Shown: positions 7,915-16,220 of the stretch, in pieces | Numbering within the stretch: position 1 is the first letter of the stretch | Layout: every line of letters starts with the position of its first letter | DNA from: Gammaproteobacteria bacterium | Lineage (GTDB): Bacteria; Pseudomonadota; Gammaproteobacteria; UBA6429; Thiohalophilaceae | DNA: 58,930 nucleotides | Assembly: GCA_029880855.1 (NCBI GenBank) | Contig: JAOUNS010000023.1 | Span: 1 to 58,930, forward strand | Direction of reading: 5' to 3' | Program-made: the position numbers and the translations under genes | The notes under the pieces: generated by a model | What the model saw: only the letters and a program-made list of their open reading frames with translations | Told to the model about the DNA's origin: nothing | Database searches by the model: none

Positions 7915-9606
7915 TCAGGATACCGGTTTGCCATCTGCCAACACCACCTTGGTGATGTAGGCCTGCTGGGCAATGGAGAGGATGTTGCTCACCACCCAGT
8001 ACAGCACCAAACCGGCCGGGAAGAAGGCAAACAATACCGTCAGGCCAATCGGCATCATCATCATCATTTTCGCCATCATGGGATCAGGCGGGGCCGGGTT
8101 GAGTTTGTTCTGAATAAACATGGTGATGCCGTACAACACCGGCAGGACAAAGTAGGGATCAGCCCGTGACATGTCGATGATCCAGAGCGCCCAGGGGGCC
8201 TGACGCAGCTCGACACTTTCCAGCAGTACCCAGTATAGCGCGATGAAGACCGGGATCTGTACCAGAATCGGTAAACAGCCGCCCATGGGGTTGACCTTCT
8301 CCTTGCGGAACATCTCCTGCATGGCCATGGCGTATTTTTGCTTGTCATCACCACAACGTTCTTTGAGGGCCTGCATGCGCGGTGCAATGCGCTTCATGTT
8401 GGCGCTGGACTTGTAACCCTTCTCTGACAATTTGTAAAACGCACCTTTCACCATAATTGTCAGCACAATAATCGCCCAACCCCAGTTACCGAGCATTCTG
8501 TGTAGCCAGTCGAGTAACCAGAACAGGGGCTTGGAGAGAATGGTCAGCCAGCCGTAATCGACGGTCAGTTCCAGACCGGGCGCGACCTTCTCCAGGGTGT
8601 TTTGCAGTTTTGGCCCGACAAACAGACGGCTGCTGATCTCGCCGGTACCGCCGGGCGTAACACTCAGCTGTTGTGACTGATACCCCAGTGCAAACCGGGT
8701 ATCGTTATTGATCGAGTAAGAATAATAACTTTGGGCCTGGCTCGCATCGGGAATGATGGCGGCCAGGAAGTAGTGTTGAATCATGGCCGCCCAGCCACCC
8801 TTGATGTCACGTTTCAGATTTTCATCTTTCATGTCATCAAAGCTGATCTTCTTGTATTTCTCTTCCGGGCTGTACACCACACCGCCCAGATAGGAGTATA
8901 CAAACTGACTGGTGCCGTCTTTCGCATCCTTGTTGCGTTGCAGCTGGAAGTAGCTGTTACCGCGCCACTCTTTGCCGCTTTTGTTGGCAACCGCATGCTT
9001 GACCTGCACGACATAACTGCCACGCTCGAAGATAAAGTGTTTGGTAAACACCACACCTTCCGGGCTGGTCCAGCTCATGCTCACGTCCAGCCTGTCTTCG
9101 CCGTCCTTCATTGCATAGCTGGTTTGCGCGGCGCTGTAGATCGTATTGTGGTTCGGCGCTTTCACCAGATAATCAGTTGAAGATTTTTTATTGGCGAAAC
9201 CGCTTTGGGCGATAAACAGGTTATTGTGATCTTCACTCATTAAACGAAAAGGCTGTTCGGGTTTATCAACCTCAACCGGGTATTTAAGCAGGTCGACAGT
9301 GCGCAGATCGCCACCCAGCGTATCAATTTCTATGCCGAACAAATCAGTCTTCACCGAAATGCGCTGTTGTTTTTGCAACGTCGACTTTTCACCCGGTACA
9401 TCACTGGTGGAGGAGGCAGATGTCTGTCGGCCGGTAGATTCGTTCGCTGTGGGTACATCACCACTGTCGGCCGCCCCGGTGGTTTTACCTTGTTCGCCGG
9501 TCACCGTCGGTGTAACCGGTTTGGGACCATAATCTTTTTGCCACTCCTGCCACATAAGGAAGGTGACAAAGACCAGGGCGAGAAACAGCAGGGTACGATT
9601 TTCCAT
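7915..9606 (-). CDS. yidC: Membrane protein insertase YidC
   Basis: The 563-residue product is collinear with Gram-negative YidC. It has an N-terminal membrane anchor (MENRTLLFLALVFVTFLMW), a low-complexity linker (~30-75), a large periplasmic P1 domain (~80-340), and the conserved insertase core of five helices. The core starts at LTVDYGWLTILSKPLFWLLD and includes PMGGCLPILVQIPVFIALYW and MMMMMPIGLTVLFAFFPAGL. YidC inserts inner-membrane proteins alone or with SecYEG, and its position after rpmH-rnpA-yidD is the conserved gammaproteobacterial order. Length is normal for the family, and all key regions appear intact. Confidence 0.98.
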   Translation of the reverse strand: MENRTLLFLALVFVTFLMWQEWQKDYGPKPVTPTVTGEQGKTTGAADSGDVPTANESTGRQTSASSTSDVPGEKSTLQKQQRISVKTDLFGIEIDTLGGDLRTVDLLKYPVEVDKPEQPFRLMSEDHNNLFIAQSGFANKKSSTDYLVKAPNHNTIYSAAQTSYAMKDGEDRLDVSMSWTSPEGVVFTKHFIFERGSYVVQVKHAVANKSGKEWRGNSYFQLQRNKDAKDGTSQFVYSYLGGVVYSPEEKYKKISFDDMKDENLKRDIKGGWAAMIQHYFLAAIIPDASQAQSYYSYSINNDTRFALGYQSQQLSVTPGGTGEISSRLFVGPKLQNTLEKVAPGLELTVDYGWLTILSKPLFWLLDWLHRMLGNWGWAIIVLTIMVKGAFYKLSEKGYKSSANMKRIAPRMQALKERCGDDKQKYAMAMQEMFRKEKVNPMGGCLPILVQIPVFIALYWVLLESVELRQAPWALWIIDMSRADPYFVLPVLYGITMFIQNKLNPAPPDPMMAKMMMMMPIGLTVLFAFFPAGLVLYWVVSNILSIAQQAYITKVVLADGKPVS

Positions 9607-9633
9607 GACTTACTCTATATTGATTCTTATTGT

Positions 9634-9879
9634 TTAATGAGGATGTCGGCAGTGGTGGCTATGTTGGTGTTCGGGAACCAAATCCACACCACCTTCATGC
9701 CAGGGATGACAACGCGACAGACGCCGCACCGCCAGCCAACTGCCGCGCAACGCACCGAAGCGTTCCACAGCGGTCAGGGCATATTCCGAACATGAGGGAT
9801 AAAAACGGCAGTGTTGTCCGACGAAGGGACTCAACAGCAAGCGATACAGGCGGATTAGACCGATAATGAGTCTTTGCAT
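9634..9879 (-). CDS. yidD: Membrane protein insertion efficiency factor YidD
   Basis: This 81-residue protein carries the family motifs [23 protein letters not shown] and [15 protein letters not shown], which mark YidD. YidD is a small membrane-associated factor that helps Sec/YidC-dependent insertion. Its start overlaps the end of rnpA by 25 bp, suggesting translational coupling, and yidC follows 27 bp downstream. The His-rich tail ([11 protein letters not shown]) is a lineage-specific extension. Confidence 0.95.
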   Translation of the reverse strand: MQRLIIGLIRLYRLLLSPFVGQHCRFYPSCSEYALTAVERFGALRGSWLAVRRLSRCHPWHEGGVDLVPEHQHSHHCRHPH

Positions 9880-10223
9880 TTTTTTTCCAGCCCCTGCCAG
9901 AGTCTCTCCAACACCAAAAATAGTTCTTGTTTTGTTAATGCCGCCGCACTGGTTTTGGCCAACACCACAATATCCAGCCCCGCCAATGTTGTCTGGCGCT
10001 GCCGAAAGCTTTCCCGCACAATACGTTTGATGCGGTTGCGGGCGACGGCGGTCCTAATATACCGCTTTGCGATGGCCAGCCCAAGTCGGGCATAGTCTTT
10101 GTCATTGGTCCTGCAGAGCAGGGTCAGGTGTTGGTTCCCTGACTTGCATGGGTGGGCGAAGACCTGCTTGAAGTCAGAGGGTCTGGTCAGCCGCTGGTGC
10201 CGAGCAAAACGCCCGGGAGACAC
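9855..10223 (-). CDS. rnpA: Ribonuclease P protein component
   Basis: The 122-residue basic protein contains the RNase P protein signature [13 protein letters not shown] at about residues 62-74, preceded by [10 protein letters not shown]. With the RNA subunit it removes 5' leaders of precursor tRNAs. It lies 15 bp downstream of rpmH and overlaps yidD, the usual arrangement. The first residues ([12 protein letters not shown]) align with the typical N-terminal F-x-R-x-x-RL segment, supporting the start. Confidence 0.96.
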   Translation of the reverse strand: MSPGRFARHQRLTRPSDFKQVFAHPCKSGNQHLTLLCRTNDKDYARLGLAIAKRYIRTAVARNRIKRIVRESFRQRQTTLAGLDIVVLAKTSAAALTKQELFLVLERLWQGLEKKCKDSLSV

Positions 10224-10238
10224 GAGGCAGGCGTACCC

Positions 10239-10373
10239 TTAGATTGCAATGCGCTTGCGGCCTTTGGCGCGACGTGCGCTCAATACCTTGCGACCACCAC
10301 GGGTGCTCATCCGGGCGCGGAAACCATGGGTCCGTGCACGCTTTAAATTACTGGGTTGAAACGGTCTTTTCAT
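10239..10373 (-). CDS. rpmH: Ribosomal protein L34
   Basis: A 44-codon frame encodes [20 protein letters not shown] followed by [24 protein letters not shown], a complete and unmistakable L34 of the large ribosomal subunit. It is the first gene of the minus-strand rpmH-rnpA-yidD-yidC group and is divergent from dnaA. The 237-bp interval to dnaA contains a DnaA-box pair. Confidence 0.98.
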   Translation of the reverse strand: MKRPFQPSNLKRARTHGFRARMSTRGGRKVLSARRAKGRKRIAI

Positions 10374-10509
10374 CGCGAAACCATACAATAGTAGTTAATC
10401 GGGTTCAGGCGCCAATAACGCCCGTCCGGAACTTGCCGGAAAAGGGCGCAAAGAGTACTGTTTCCGGCCCATCAGGTCAAGTTCGCGACGATTATTTTCA
10501 CGGTTATTT

Positions 10510-10531
10510 TTATCCACAAGGGTGTGGATAA
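10510..10531. promoter_or_regulatory. Two facing consensus DnaA boxes upstream of dnaA
   Basis: TTATCCACA at 10510-10518 and TGTGGATAA at 10523-10531 are both perfect DnaA boxes and form a head-to-head dyad with a 4-bp centre. They lie 80-100 bp before the dnaA start, in the divergent rpmH-dnaA region. That placement suits autoregulation of dnaA by DnaA and/or a subsidiary origin element, as in Pseudomonas-type origins. Confidence 0.9.
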
Positions 10532-10610
10532 CCTCTTCCGATCCGTATAGACTCACCCGTCCACCCCCCCTATAAAAACAAGATACGAACATTACATTTG
10601 GAGGTTCGCG

Positions 10611-11966
10611 GTGTCTCAGTCCCTCTGGGATAAGTGCCTTGGTCGCCTGGAATCAGAGCTGACCCAGCAACAATTCAATACCTGGATTCGCCCGCTGCAT
10701 GCCGTAGAAGAAGGGGATCAATTGCGTCTGCTGGCACCCAACCGCTTCGTTCGCGACCGCATCCACGAGAATTTTTTACAGCGCATTTCCGAGATTATGG
10801 GTGGTGATGGCGACACGATGGTGCGTATTTCTCTGGAGATTGGCAGTTCCAGTATTGAAGCCCCGGTTCCCCAGCAAAGCCCGGTCCGTTCACCGGCGCA
10901 GACATTCAACCACGGCGGCGGCGCACCGGCCCCGAGCCAAAATCGCGGCATTACCCTGAACCCCAATTACACCTTCGCCACCTTTGTGGAAGGTAAATCC
11001 AACCAGTTGGCCCGCGCCGCCTCCAGCCAGGTGGCGGAGAATCCCGGTGAGGCCTACAACCCCCTGTTCCTGTATGGCGGTGTGGGGCTGGGCAAGACTC
11101 ACTTGATGCATGCCATCGGCAACCGCATCCGCGAAAAGAATCCCAACGCCAACGTGGTCTACCTCCACTCCGAGCGCTTTGTTGCTGACATGGTCAAGGC
11201 GCTACAGAGAAATGCGATTAACGAATTCAAGATGTACTACCGCTCGGTGGACGCCCTGCTCATCGACGATATTCAGTTCTTTGCCGGCAAGGAGCGTTCC
11301 CAGGAAGAGTTTTTCCACACCTTCAACGCCCTGCTGGAAGGCCAGCGCCAGGTGATCCTCACCTGTGATCGCTACCCGAAAGAGGTGGATGGTCTGGAAG
11401 AGCGCCTCAAGTCCCGCTTCGGTTGGGGCCTGCCGGTGGCCATCGAACCGCCCGAACTGGAAACCCGTGTCGCCATTTTGCAAAGCAAGGCCACGCTTTC
11501 CCACGTCGACCTGCCCCAGGAAGTGGCCTTCTTCATCGCCAAACGGCTGCGCTCCAACATCCGCGAACTGGAAGGGGCCCTGCGCCGGGTCATCGCCAAT
11601 GCCCAGTTTACCGGCCGCCCCATCACCATGGAATTCGCCAAGGATGCACTGCGCGACCTGCTGGCCCTGCAGGACAAACTGGTCACCATCGACAATATTC
11701 AGAAGACCGTGGCCGAGTACTACAAGATCCGCGTCGCCGAACTCCACTCCAAACGCCGCAACCGCTCCATTGCCCGTCCTCGACAGGTGGCCATGGCCCT
11801 GTGCAAGGAACTCACCAACCACTCCCTGCCCGAAATCGGCGACGCCTTCGGCGGCCGCGACCACACCACCGTCCTCCACGCCGTGAAAAAAATCGCCGAG
11901 CTGAAAGAGACCGAGACAAAGATTGGTGAAGATTACGCCAATTTGATCCGGACCCTGAGTTCATAG
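10611..11966 (+). CDS. dnaA: Chromosomal replication initiator DnaA
   Basis: The 451-residue product has all four domains: domain I (1-~85, [20 protein letters not shown]), a Pro/Gln-rich linker (~86-115), the AAA+ core with Walker A GGVGLGKT (156-163) and Walker B LLIDD (216-220), and the C-terminal helix-turn-helix with the signature [11 protein letters not shown] that reads DnaA boxes. It starts with GTG; GGAGG lies six bases upstream and the first residues ([10 protein letters not shown]) align with the family. Unusually, dnaN does not follow directly; four small secreted-protein genes intervene. Confidence 0.98.
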   Translation: MSQSLWDKCLGRLESELTQQQFNTWIRPLHAVEEGDQLRLLAPNRFVRDRIHENFLQRISEIMGGDGDTMVRISLEIGSSSIEAPVPQQSPVRSPAQTFNHGGGAPAPSQNRGITLNPNYTFATFVEGKSNQLARAASSQVAENPGEAYNPLFLYGGVGLGKTHLMHAIGNRIREKNPNANVVYLHSERFVADMVKALQRNAINEFKMYYRSVDALLIDDIQFFAGKERSQEEFFHTFNALLEGQRQVILTCDRYPKEVDGLEERLKSRFGWGLPVAIEPPELETRVAILQSKATLSHVDLPQEVAFFIAKRLRSNIRELEGALRRVIANAQFTGRPITMEFAKDALRDLLALQDKLVTIDNIQKTVAEYYKIRVAELHSKRRNRSIARPRQVAMALCKELTNHSLPEIGDAFGGRDHTTVLHAVKKIAELKETETKIGEDYANLIRTLSS

Positions 11967-12136
11967 CGCAATTTCCGGGGCGGTCTTTCACTGCCGCACT
12001 ATTTCCCTTGTCGAAGACATAGCGCAAAGACACCGGGACGAAGAGAATAACGGGAGCAAATCACCCCATCCCCATCTACACTGATATTCAGGACCGGTTC
12101 AGTCCGCCTGTTCTATATCTGTCGACGAGGTCATCG

Positions 12137-12700
12137 ATGCGAATTTTTCCTGCTGTTTTTTTGCTCTGCATTTTGACACTGCCGGTCCAGGCCCTGGAGG
12201 CGTATTGTCCCCGCTCTGATGAAATGAAAGCGCAGCGCATCAGCGAACAGGCCTATACCCGCCAGGCGCTGAATAAATCTTTTCGCTTTCTGTTGGGTTC
12301 CATTGATGAATCCTGGCAGGCGGCAGTAAAAAATGGTTCGTCCGCCCGGCCGGAGGATAAAAAGAATTTCCGGCAGAAATTGTCCCAAAAGATCGCTGCG
12401 GTAAACCAGCTGCTGGATAACCGACACAACTGGAAAGATGAGAAAAGCAGCAGAAAGACCCGTCAGTTGCTCAGCACAAAAGCCGATGAGTTACAGCTTT
12501 TGATTGCCAATGAGGGATTTTGGTCCACCCGGTCTTTTGTGGATGATCTCAATCGACGCATCAAGGGTGGGATCCTGCGCAGTATACTGGAGTCTGAATT
12601 GCGTTATCGGCCGGCTGCGCAAAGAAAGCTAATTCGTCAACAGATATCCAATGATCCCTTTTGCGCATTTATAAAATCCACTGTACTCGTCTCTCCATGA
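12137..12700 (+). CDS. Secreted helical protein of unknown function
   Basis: The 187-residue product has a signal peptide (MRIFPAVFLLCILTLPVQALEA) and a mature, charged, largely helical region rich in Lys, Arg, Gln and Leu, with two cysteines (AYCPR and DPFCAF). These may form a disulfide in the periplasm. No family is recognised. A modest ribosome-binding site (cgagg) lies before the ATG. It is the first of four genes that interrupt the usual dnaA-dnaN adjacency, 31 bp before the next. Confidence 0.7.
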   Translation: MRIFPAVFLLCILTLPVQALEAYCPRSDEMKAQRISEQAYTRQALNKSFRFLLGSIDESWQAAVKNGSSARPEDKKNFRQKLSQKIAAVNQLLDNRHNWKDEKSSRKTRQLLSTKADELQLLIANEGFWSTRSFVDDLNRRIKGGILRSILESELRYRPAAQRKLIRQQISNDPFCAFIKSTVLVSP

Positions 12701-12731
12701 GGCAGACAACACATAACAAGAGAATATAACC

Positions 12732-13199
12732 ATGCAACGCTCCACTTATCACATCATCGCCTTGTTGCTGTTCACCTTCCTTATTGCCGGCTGCTCCATG
12801 CTGTCGGGCGACAAGGTGTATAAAAGCCCCGTGGCCGATAACATGTTTGTCAAAACACAGATCGATGATGCCGCTGATACCCGCATCACTGTCAGTATCA
12901 AAAAAATGTCCAAATCTTGTAATGAGAGCAACCAGGGCGATCTCGCTTTGCCGAACGGCGATACCGCGTTTGGTCTCTGGCCGGGCCAACTCTACTCGTT
13001 GACCGTTACTGCTGACAGCAAACGTTTGGGGGGTTATCAACAACGCAGTACCTTGTTGCGCCCGAAGCCGAGCCAGGCCTATGCTGCACTGGTGCGTTAT
13101 CAGAACAATAAATTTGATGTGAAATTTTACAAGCAAACGTCGGCTGGAAATCAGGAACTGGGGTTGTTACCGCTGTCGGCCTGTAAACATGTGCAATAG
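12732..13199 (+). CDS. Putative lipoprotein, paralogue of the protein at 13904-14359
   Basis: This 155-residue protein begins with a lipoprotein signal (LLLFTFLIAGC, lipidation at that Cys). Its C-terminal half (YAALVRYQNNKFDVKFYKQT..LLPLSAC) aligns with the second lipoprotein downstream (YEVDVQYQDSMSDVRFYQLT..IVPRSAC). Both also keep a mid-protein cysteine (KSCNES and DTCESH) that may pair with the C-terminal one. It is probably a periplasm-facing envelope lipoprotein; function unknown. Confidence 0.75.
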   Translation: MQRSTYHIIALLLFTFLIAGCSMLSGDKVYKSPVADNMFVKTQIDDAADTRITVSIKKMSKSCNESNQGDLALPNGDTAFGLWPGQLYSLTVTADSKRLGGYQQRSTLLRPKPSQAYAALVRYQNNKFDVKFYKQTSAGNQELGLLPLSACKHVQ

Positions 13200-13352
13200 G
13201 CCGGATTCGCTCAAACCTGCTATTTTCCGGGATTCTATCCATATAAAAAATGTTGGCGCTATCGCAAAGATCAAGCCTGCCGCCGAATATTGCTAAAGAC
13301 CGACTCCCGGTGACCGATGTCTCCTGTCATGAACGATACCAGGGAGACAACC

Positions 13353-13907
13353 ATGAAACATTATTCCGTGATCCTGCTTGCCGCCGCCATGTTGCTGGGC
13401 GGCTGTGGTTTATTACCGCCCACACCGCAAAACTCCAATGAGTACCGTGCCCTGATGAAGGCAGGCACGCCCGGCGCGGTTATCGACACCTATGTGGTGG
13501 ATAAATCCTACAACAAGGTGGCGAAAGTCATTCAAAAACAAGCCGCCAAATGTCTGGATACCGGTTTTGTCTCCAATCGCTGCACCACCAGCCAAAGTGG
13601 TCACACCAATTGTGACAAGGTCAACTTTATCTATACCCCCACCATACAAAATGACGGAAAGAAGATGGAGTTGTATGTGCAACTTCGCACCGAACCGAAT
13701 CGTCTCCTGGTGGGCGGGACCATGCCGAAAAATGGCATCTATGTTTCAGTCATTGATTTTGAAGCGGTGGGTAAAAACAAAACCCGTATCACCGCCTATC
13801 ATCCGGAAAAATCATTTACATTAACGTCGACTGCGGTGAAACACTGGGCAAAGGGCACCAATATGGGCTGTCCCAATATGACTGAAGACATGACGGGCTC
13901 TTCATGA
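13353..13907 (+). CDS. Putative lipoprotein of unknown function
   Basis: The product (184 residues) starts MKHYSVILLAAAMLLGGCG, a clear lipobox (LLGGC). AGGGAGA lies just before the ATG at 13353; the longer frame from 13317 would bury the signal peptide and is disfavoured. The mature domain contains paired cysteines (KCLDTG, NRCTTS, TNCDKV) and a beta-rich centre. Its stop overlaps the next start in an ATGA, so the two lipoproteins are translationally coupled and probably act together. Confidence 0.75.
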   Translation: MKHYSVILLAAAMLLGGCGLLPPTPQNSNEYRALMKAGTPGAVIDTYVVDKSYNKVAKVIQKQAAKCLDTGFVSNRCTTSQSGHTNCDKVNFIYTPTIQNDGKKMELYVQLRTEPNRLLVGGTMPKNGIYVSVIDFEAVGKNKTRITAYHPEKSFTLTSTAVKHWAKGTNMGCPNMTEDMTGSS

Positions 13908-14359
13908 GGTCGGTCCATATTCTGATTGCCGTTGCGGTGGTTCTGACCGGCTGTGCCGGCGGCCCGGCGGAAGTGGAGAATTATCCCAATGTCGGGCCGA
14001 CGAATGTGATGGTCAGGTTTACCACCTCGAACGGCTATCGGGCCGTGTTCGGTGTCAACGATTTGGATGACACATGTGAATCCCATTTCAGAGGCAGTGT
14101 GGTGCTGCAACCCGGGATCAACAAGATCAGTTTGAAACCGGGACAGCCCACCTTCATCAAGGTGGCCATATTCAAAGTCAATTACCGCGGCAACTTTACC
14201 ACTCACAGCGGCACTATCCTGATACCTGGCGCCAACACCCGCTATGAGGTGGATGTACAGTATCAGGACAGCATGTCTGATGTGCGTTTTTACCAGCTGA
14301 CCAAACAGGACCGAAAAGAGCTGACCATCGTGCCGCGCTCCGCCTGTCGACCAAAATAA
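13904..14359 (+). CDS. Putative lipoprotein, coupled to the preceding lipoprotein
   Basis: The product is 151 residues long and begins MRSVHILIAVAVVLTGCAG (lipobox VLTGC). The mature domain resembles the lipoprotein at 12732-13199, with the shared pattern YxxxVxYQ..xDVxFYxxT and a terminal SAC. The pair looks like an ancient duplication. A terminator follows at 14364-14388, closing the four-gene insert before the DnaA-box region. Confidence 0.75.
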   Translation: MRSVHILIAVAVVLTGCAGGPAEVENYPNVGPTNVMVRFTTSNGYRAVFGVNDLDDTCESHFRGSVVLQPGINKISLKPGQPTFIKVAIFKVNYRGNFTTHSGTILIPGANTRYEVDVQYQDSMSDVRFYQLTKQDRKELTIVPRSACRPK

Positions 14360-14363
14360 TGTC

Positions 14364-14388
14364 GGGCCCCTTGCGGGCTCTTTTCTTT
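14364..14388 (+). terminator. Terminator before the dnaN-proximal origin region
   Basis: GGGCCC, a 5-base loop and GGGCTC form a GC-rich 6-bp stem (one G-U pair) followed by TTTTCTTT. It would end transcription from the four-gene insert and so insulate the DnaA-box cluster downstream. Confidence 0.75.
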
Positions 14389-14732
14389 CCCGGTTGCCGA
14401 TCATTCACGGTAATACAACACCAAAACCGGCTGATCAGCACAAGATAGCGGGATCTTGCTCGCTCAGAGCCATCTATCTGGTGTATATTCAATGCCTTGT
14501 AGCCCGGCAGAACAAGCTGTGCACAAGTCAGCGGATAAGCCTGTGGATAATTTATGTATAAAACCCATACCCCGACTTATCCACAAAGGTTCCACAGTTT
14601 ACCGACGACTTGTACGGCCCTTGCCCAGAGCTTTTGACGTATAACAACCTGTTGATAGTCTTGCGGAAAAACGGCTTATCCACAGAAATGGCCTTGCTTA
14701 GTAATAACATTAATAAAGTAAATATATAAACT
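14389..14732. other. oriC: Candidate oriC: DnaA boxes plus AT-rich stretch upstream of dnaN
   Basis: This 344-bp gene-free interval contains three perfect DnaA boxes: TGTGGATAA at 14542-14550, TTATCCACA at 14577-14585 and TTATCCACA at 14676-14684. Weaker matches occur near 14518-14526 and 14530-14538. The last box is followed by an almost pure A/T stretch at about 14700-14735, a plausible duplex-unwinding element, ending at the dnaN start. The open frame inside (14456-14644) is judged spurious. Box clusters in the dnaA-dnaN interval are typical bacterial origins; here the interval is displaced by the lipoprotein genes. Confidence 0.75.
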
Positions 14733-15833
14733 ATGAATATTAAGCTATCTCGTGATCATATCCTGAAACCACTCCAAACCGTCAGCAGTGTTGTGGAACG
14801 ACGCCAGTCTTCTCCCATACTTTCCAATCTGCTCATGACCCTGAAAGGTGAGCAAATGACCCTGACCGGGACCGACCTGGAAGTGGAGATGATTGCCCGT
14901 TTGGCAGTGACGGCAGATGAAGATGGAGAGATCACCTTGCCGGCGCGCAAGTTCCTGGATATTTGTAAAACCCTGCCGGACGGCGCCGAGATATCACTCT
15001 CCGTGAGCGGCGACAAGGTCACCCTGAAATCCGGTCGCAGTCGTTTTACCCTGAGTACCCTGCCGGCCACCGAGTTTCCCAATCTGGAGCCGGTGGAAGA
15101 GCCCTTTGAATTTTCAATCCCGCAGAAATCCCTGAAACGGTTGATTGAAAAGACCCAGTTTTCCATGGCCCAACAGGATGTCCGGTATTACCTGAATGGC
15201 CTGATGCTGGAATTGCAGGATGGCTTGCTCCTCGCCGTGGCCACTGACGGGCATCGTCTGGCCATGAGTCAGACAGCGGCAGAGATCAAGGTCCCGGAAC
15301 GCAGACAGATCATTGTGCCGCGCAAAGGGGTTCAGGAGCTGGCACGTTTGATTGAGGATTCCGACTCACCGGTGCGTATTCAGATCGGCAAGAACCATAT
15401 CCGGGTCGAACTGCCCGATATCTCTTTCACCTCAAAACTGATCGACGGCAAGTTCCCCGACTATCAGCAGGTCATTCCACCCAGCACGGAGAAGGTGATC
15501 GCCTGTGATCGGGCGACACTCCATCAGGCCTTCACCCGTACCTCGGTCCTCTCCAATGAGAAATATCGCGGTATGCGACTTTCCCTGGACACCAACATGG
15601 TGAAAGCGACAGTCCACAATCCGGAACAGGAAGAGGCGGAAGAGGAACTGGAAGTGAACTACAACGGCGACCAGTTCGAGATCGGCTTCAATGTCAGTTA
15701 CCTGCTGGATGCCCTGTCGGCTATCGACAGCAATGATGTGCATGTTTATCTGACCGATGCCAACCACAGTTGCCTGATCCAGGGGGTGGGTCAGGATAAC
15801 GATAAATATGTGGTTATGCCCATGCGCCTGTAA
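14733..15833 (+). CDS. dnaN: DNA polymerase III beta subunit (sliding clamp)
   Basis: The 366-residue product is a full-length beta clamp. Its N-terminus is MNIKLSRDHILKPLQTVSSV and its C-terminus YVVMPMRL is the conserved end of the family. Conserved segments such as ATDGHRLA and KFPDYQQVIP are present. The homodimer encircles DNA and tethers the replicative polymerase and other partners. The ATG follows an AT-rich stretch without an obvious strong ribosome-binding site, so its transcription may start inside the origin region. recF follows after two non-core genes rather than directly. Confidence 0.98.
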   Translation: MNIKLSRDHILKPLQTVSSVVERRQSSPILSNLLMTLKGEQMTLTGTDLEVEMIARLAVTADEDGEITLPARKFLDICKTLPDGAEISLSVSGDKVTLKSGRSRFTLSTLPATEFPNLEPVEEPFEFSIPQKSLKRLIEKTQFSMAQQDVRYYLNGLMLELQDGLLLAVATDGHRLAMSQTAAEIKVPERRQIIVPRKGVQELARLIEDSDSPVRIQIGKNHIRVELPDISFTSKLIDGKFPDYQQVIPPSTEKVIACDRATLHQAFTRTSVLSNEKYRGMRLSLDTNMVKATVHNPEQEEAEEELEVNYNGDQFEIGFNVSYLLDALSAIDSNDVHVYLTDANHSCLIQGVGQDNDKYVVMPMRL

Positions 15834-15848
15834 TCGGGCCGGGCAACC

Positions 15849-16220
15849 ATGCAACTGAGGATTGCCTGCACAATTGTTGTTGTCTTCCTCAGTGGTTGTT
15901 CCAGTCTTCCTCTCCATACGGTTCAGATCCAAAACGGGGTTCGTGATTGCTATTCGTTTGAACCTCGTGAGTTAGTCATTACTGACAAACAATTGATCCT
16001 GACCACCCAAACCCGTTTACATAAAAGCACCGGTTATTGCGGTTGCAAGTCGGCCTTGTTGAGTTACCGTGTCCGCAATAAAAATGGGGACGATAGCGGG
16101 AGTGGTCAAATTTTGTCCAGAGAGGAAAAACAGCAGGATTTCGTTATTGATCGCAAACCGGAAACAGGTAAGCCGATGAAAGGCTATACCCTGATGATCG
16201 GTTGTGCCCCGCCGCTTTAA
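15849..16220 (+). CDS. Small putative lipoprotein downstream of dnaN
   Basis: The product (123 residues) begins MQLRIACTIVVVFLSGCSSL, a lipobox (FLSGC). Its mature part has four further cysteines (RDCYSF, GYCGCKS, IGCAPP), suggesting a disulfide-stabilised small domain. The start is 15 bp after the dnaN stop, so it may be co-transcribed with dnaN. Its stop codon directly abuts the stop of the convergent minus-strand gene at 16221, leaving no room for a terminator. Function unknown. Confidence 0.7.
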   Translation: MQLRIACTIVVVFLSGCSSLPLHTVQIQNGVRDCYSFEPRELVITDKQLILTTQTRLHKSTGYCGCKSALLSYRVRNKNGDDSGSGQILSREEKQQDFVIDRKPETGKPMKGYTLMIGCAPPL

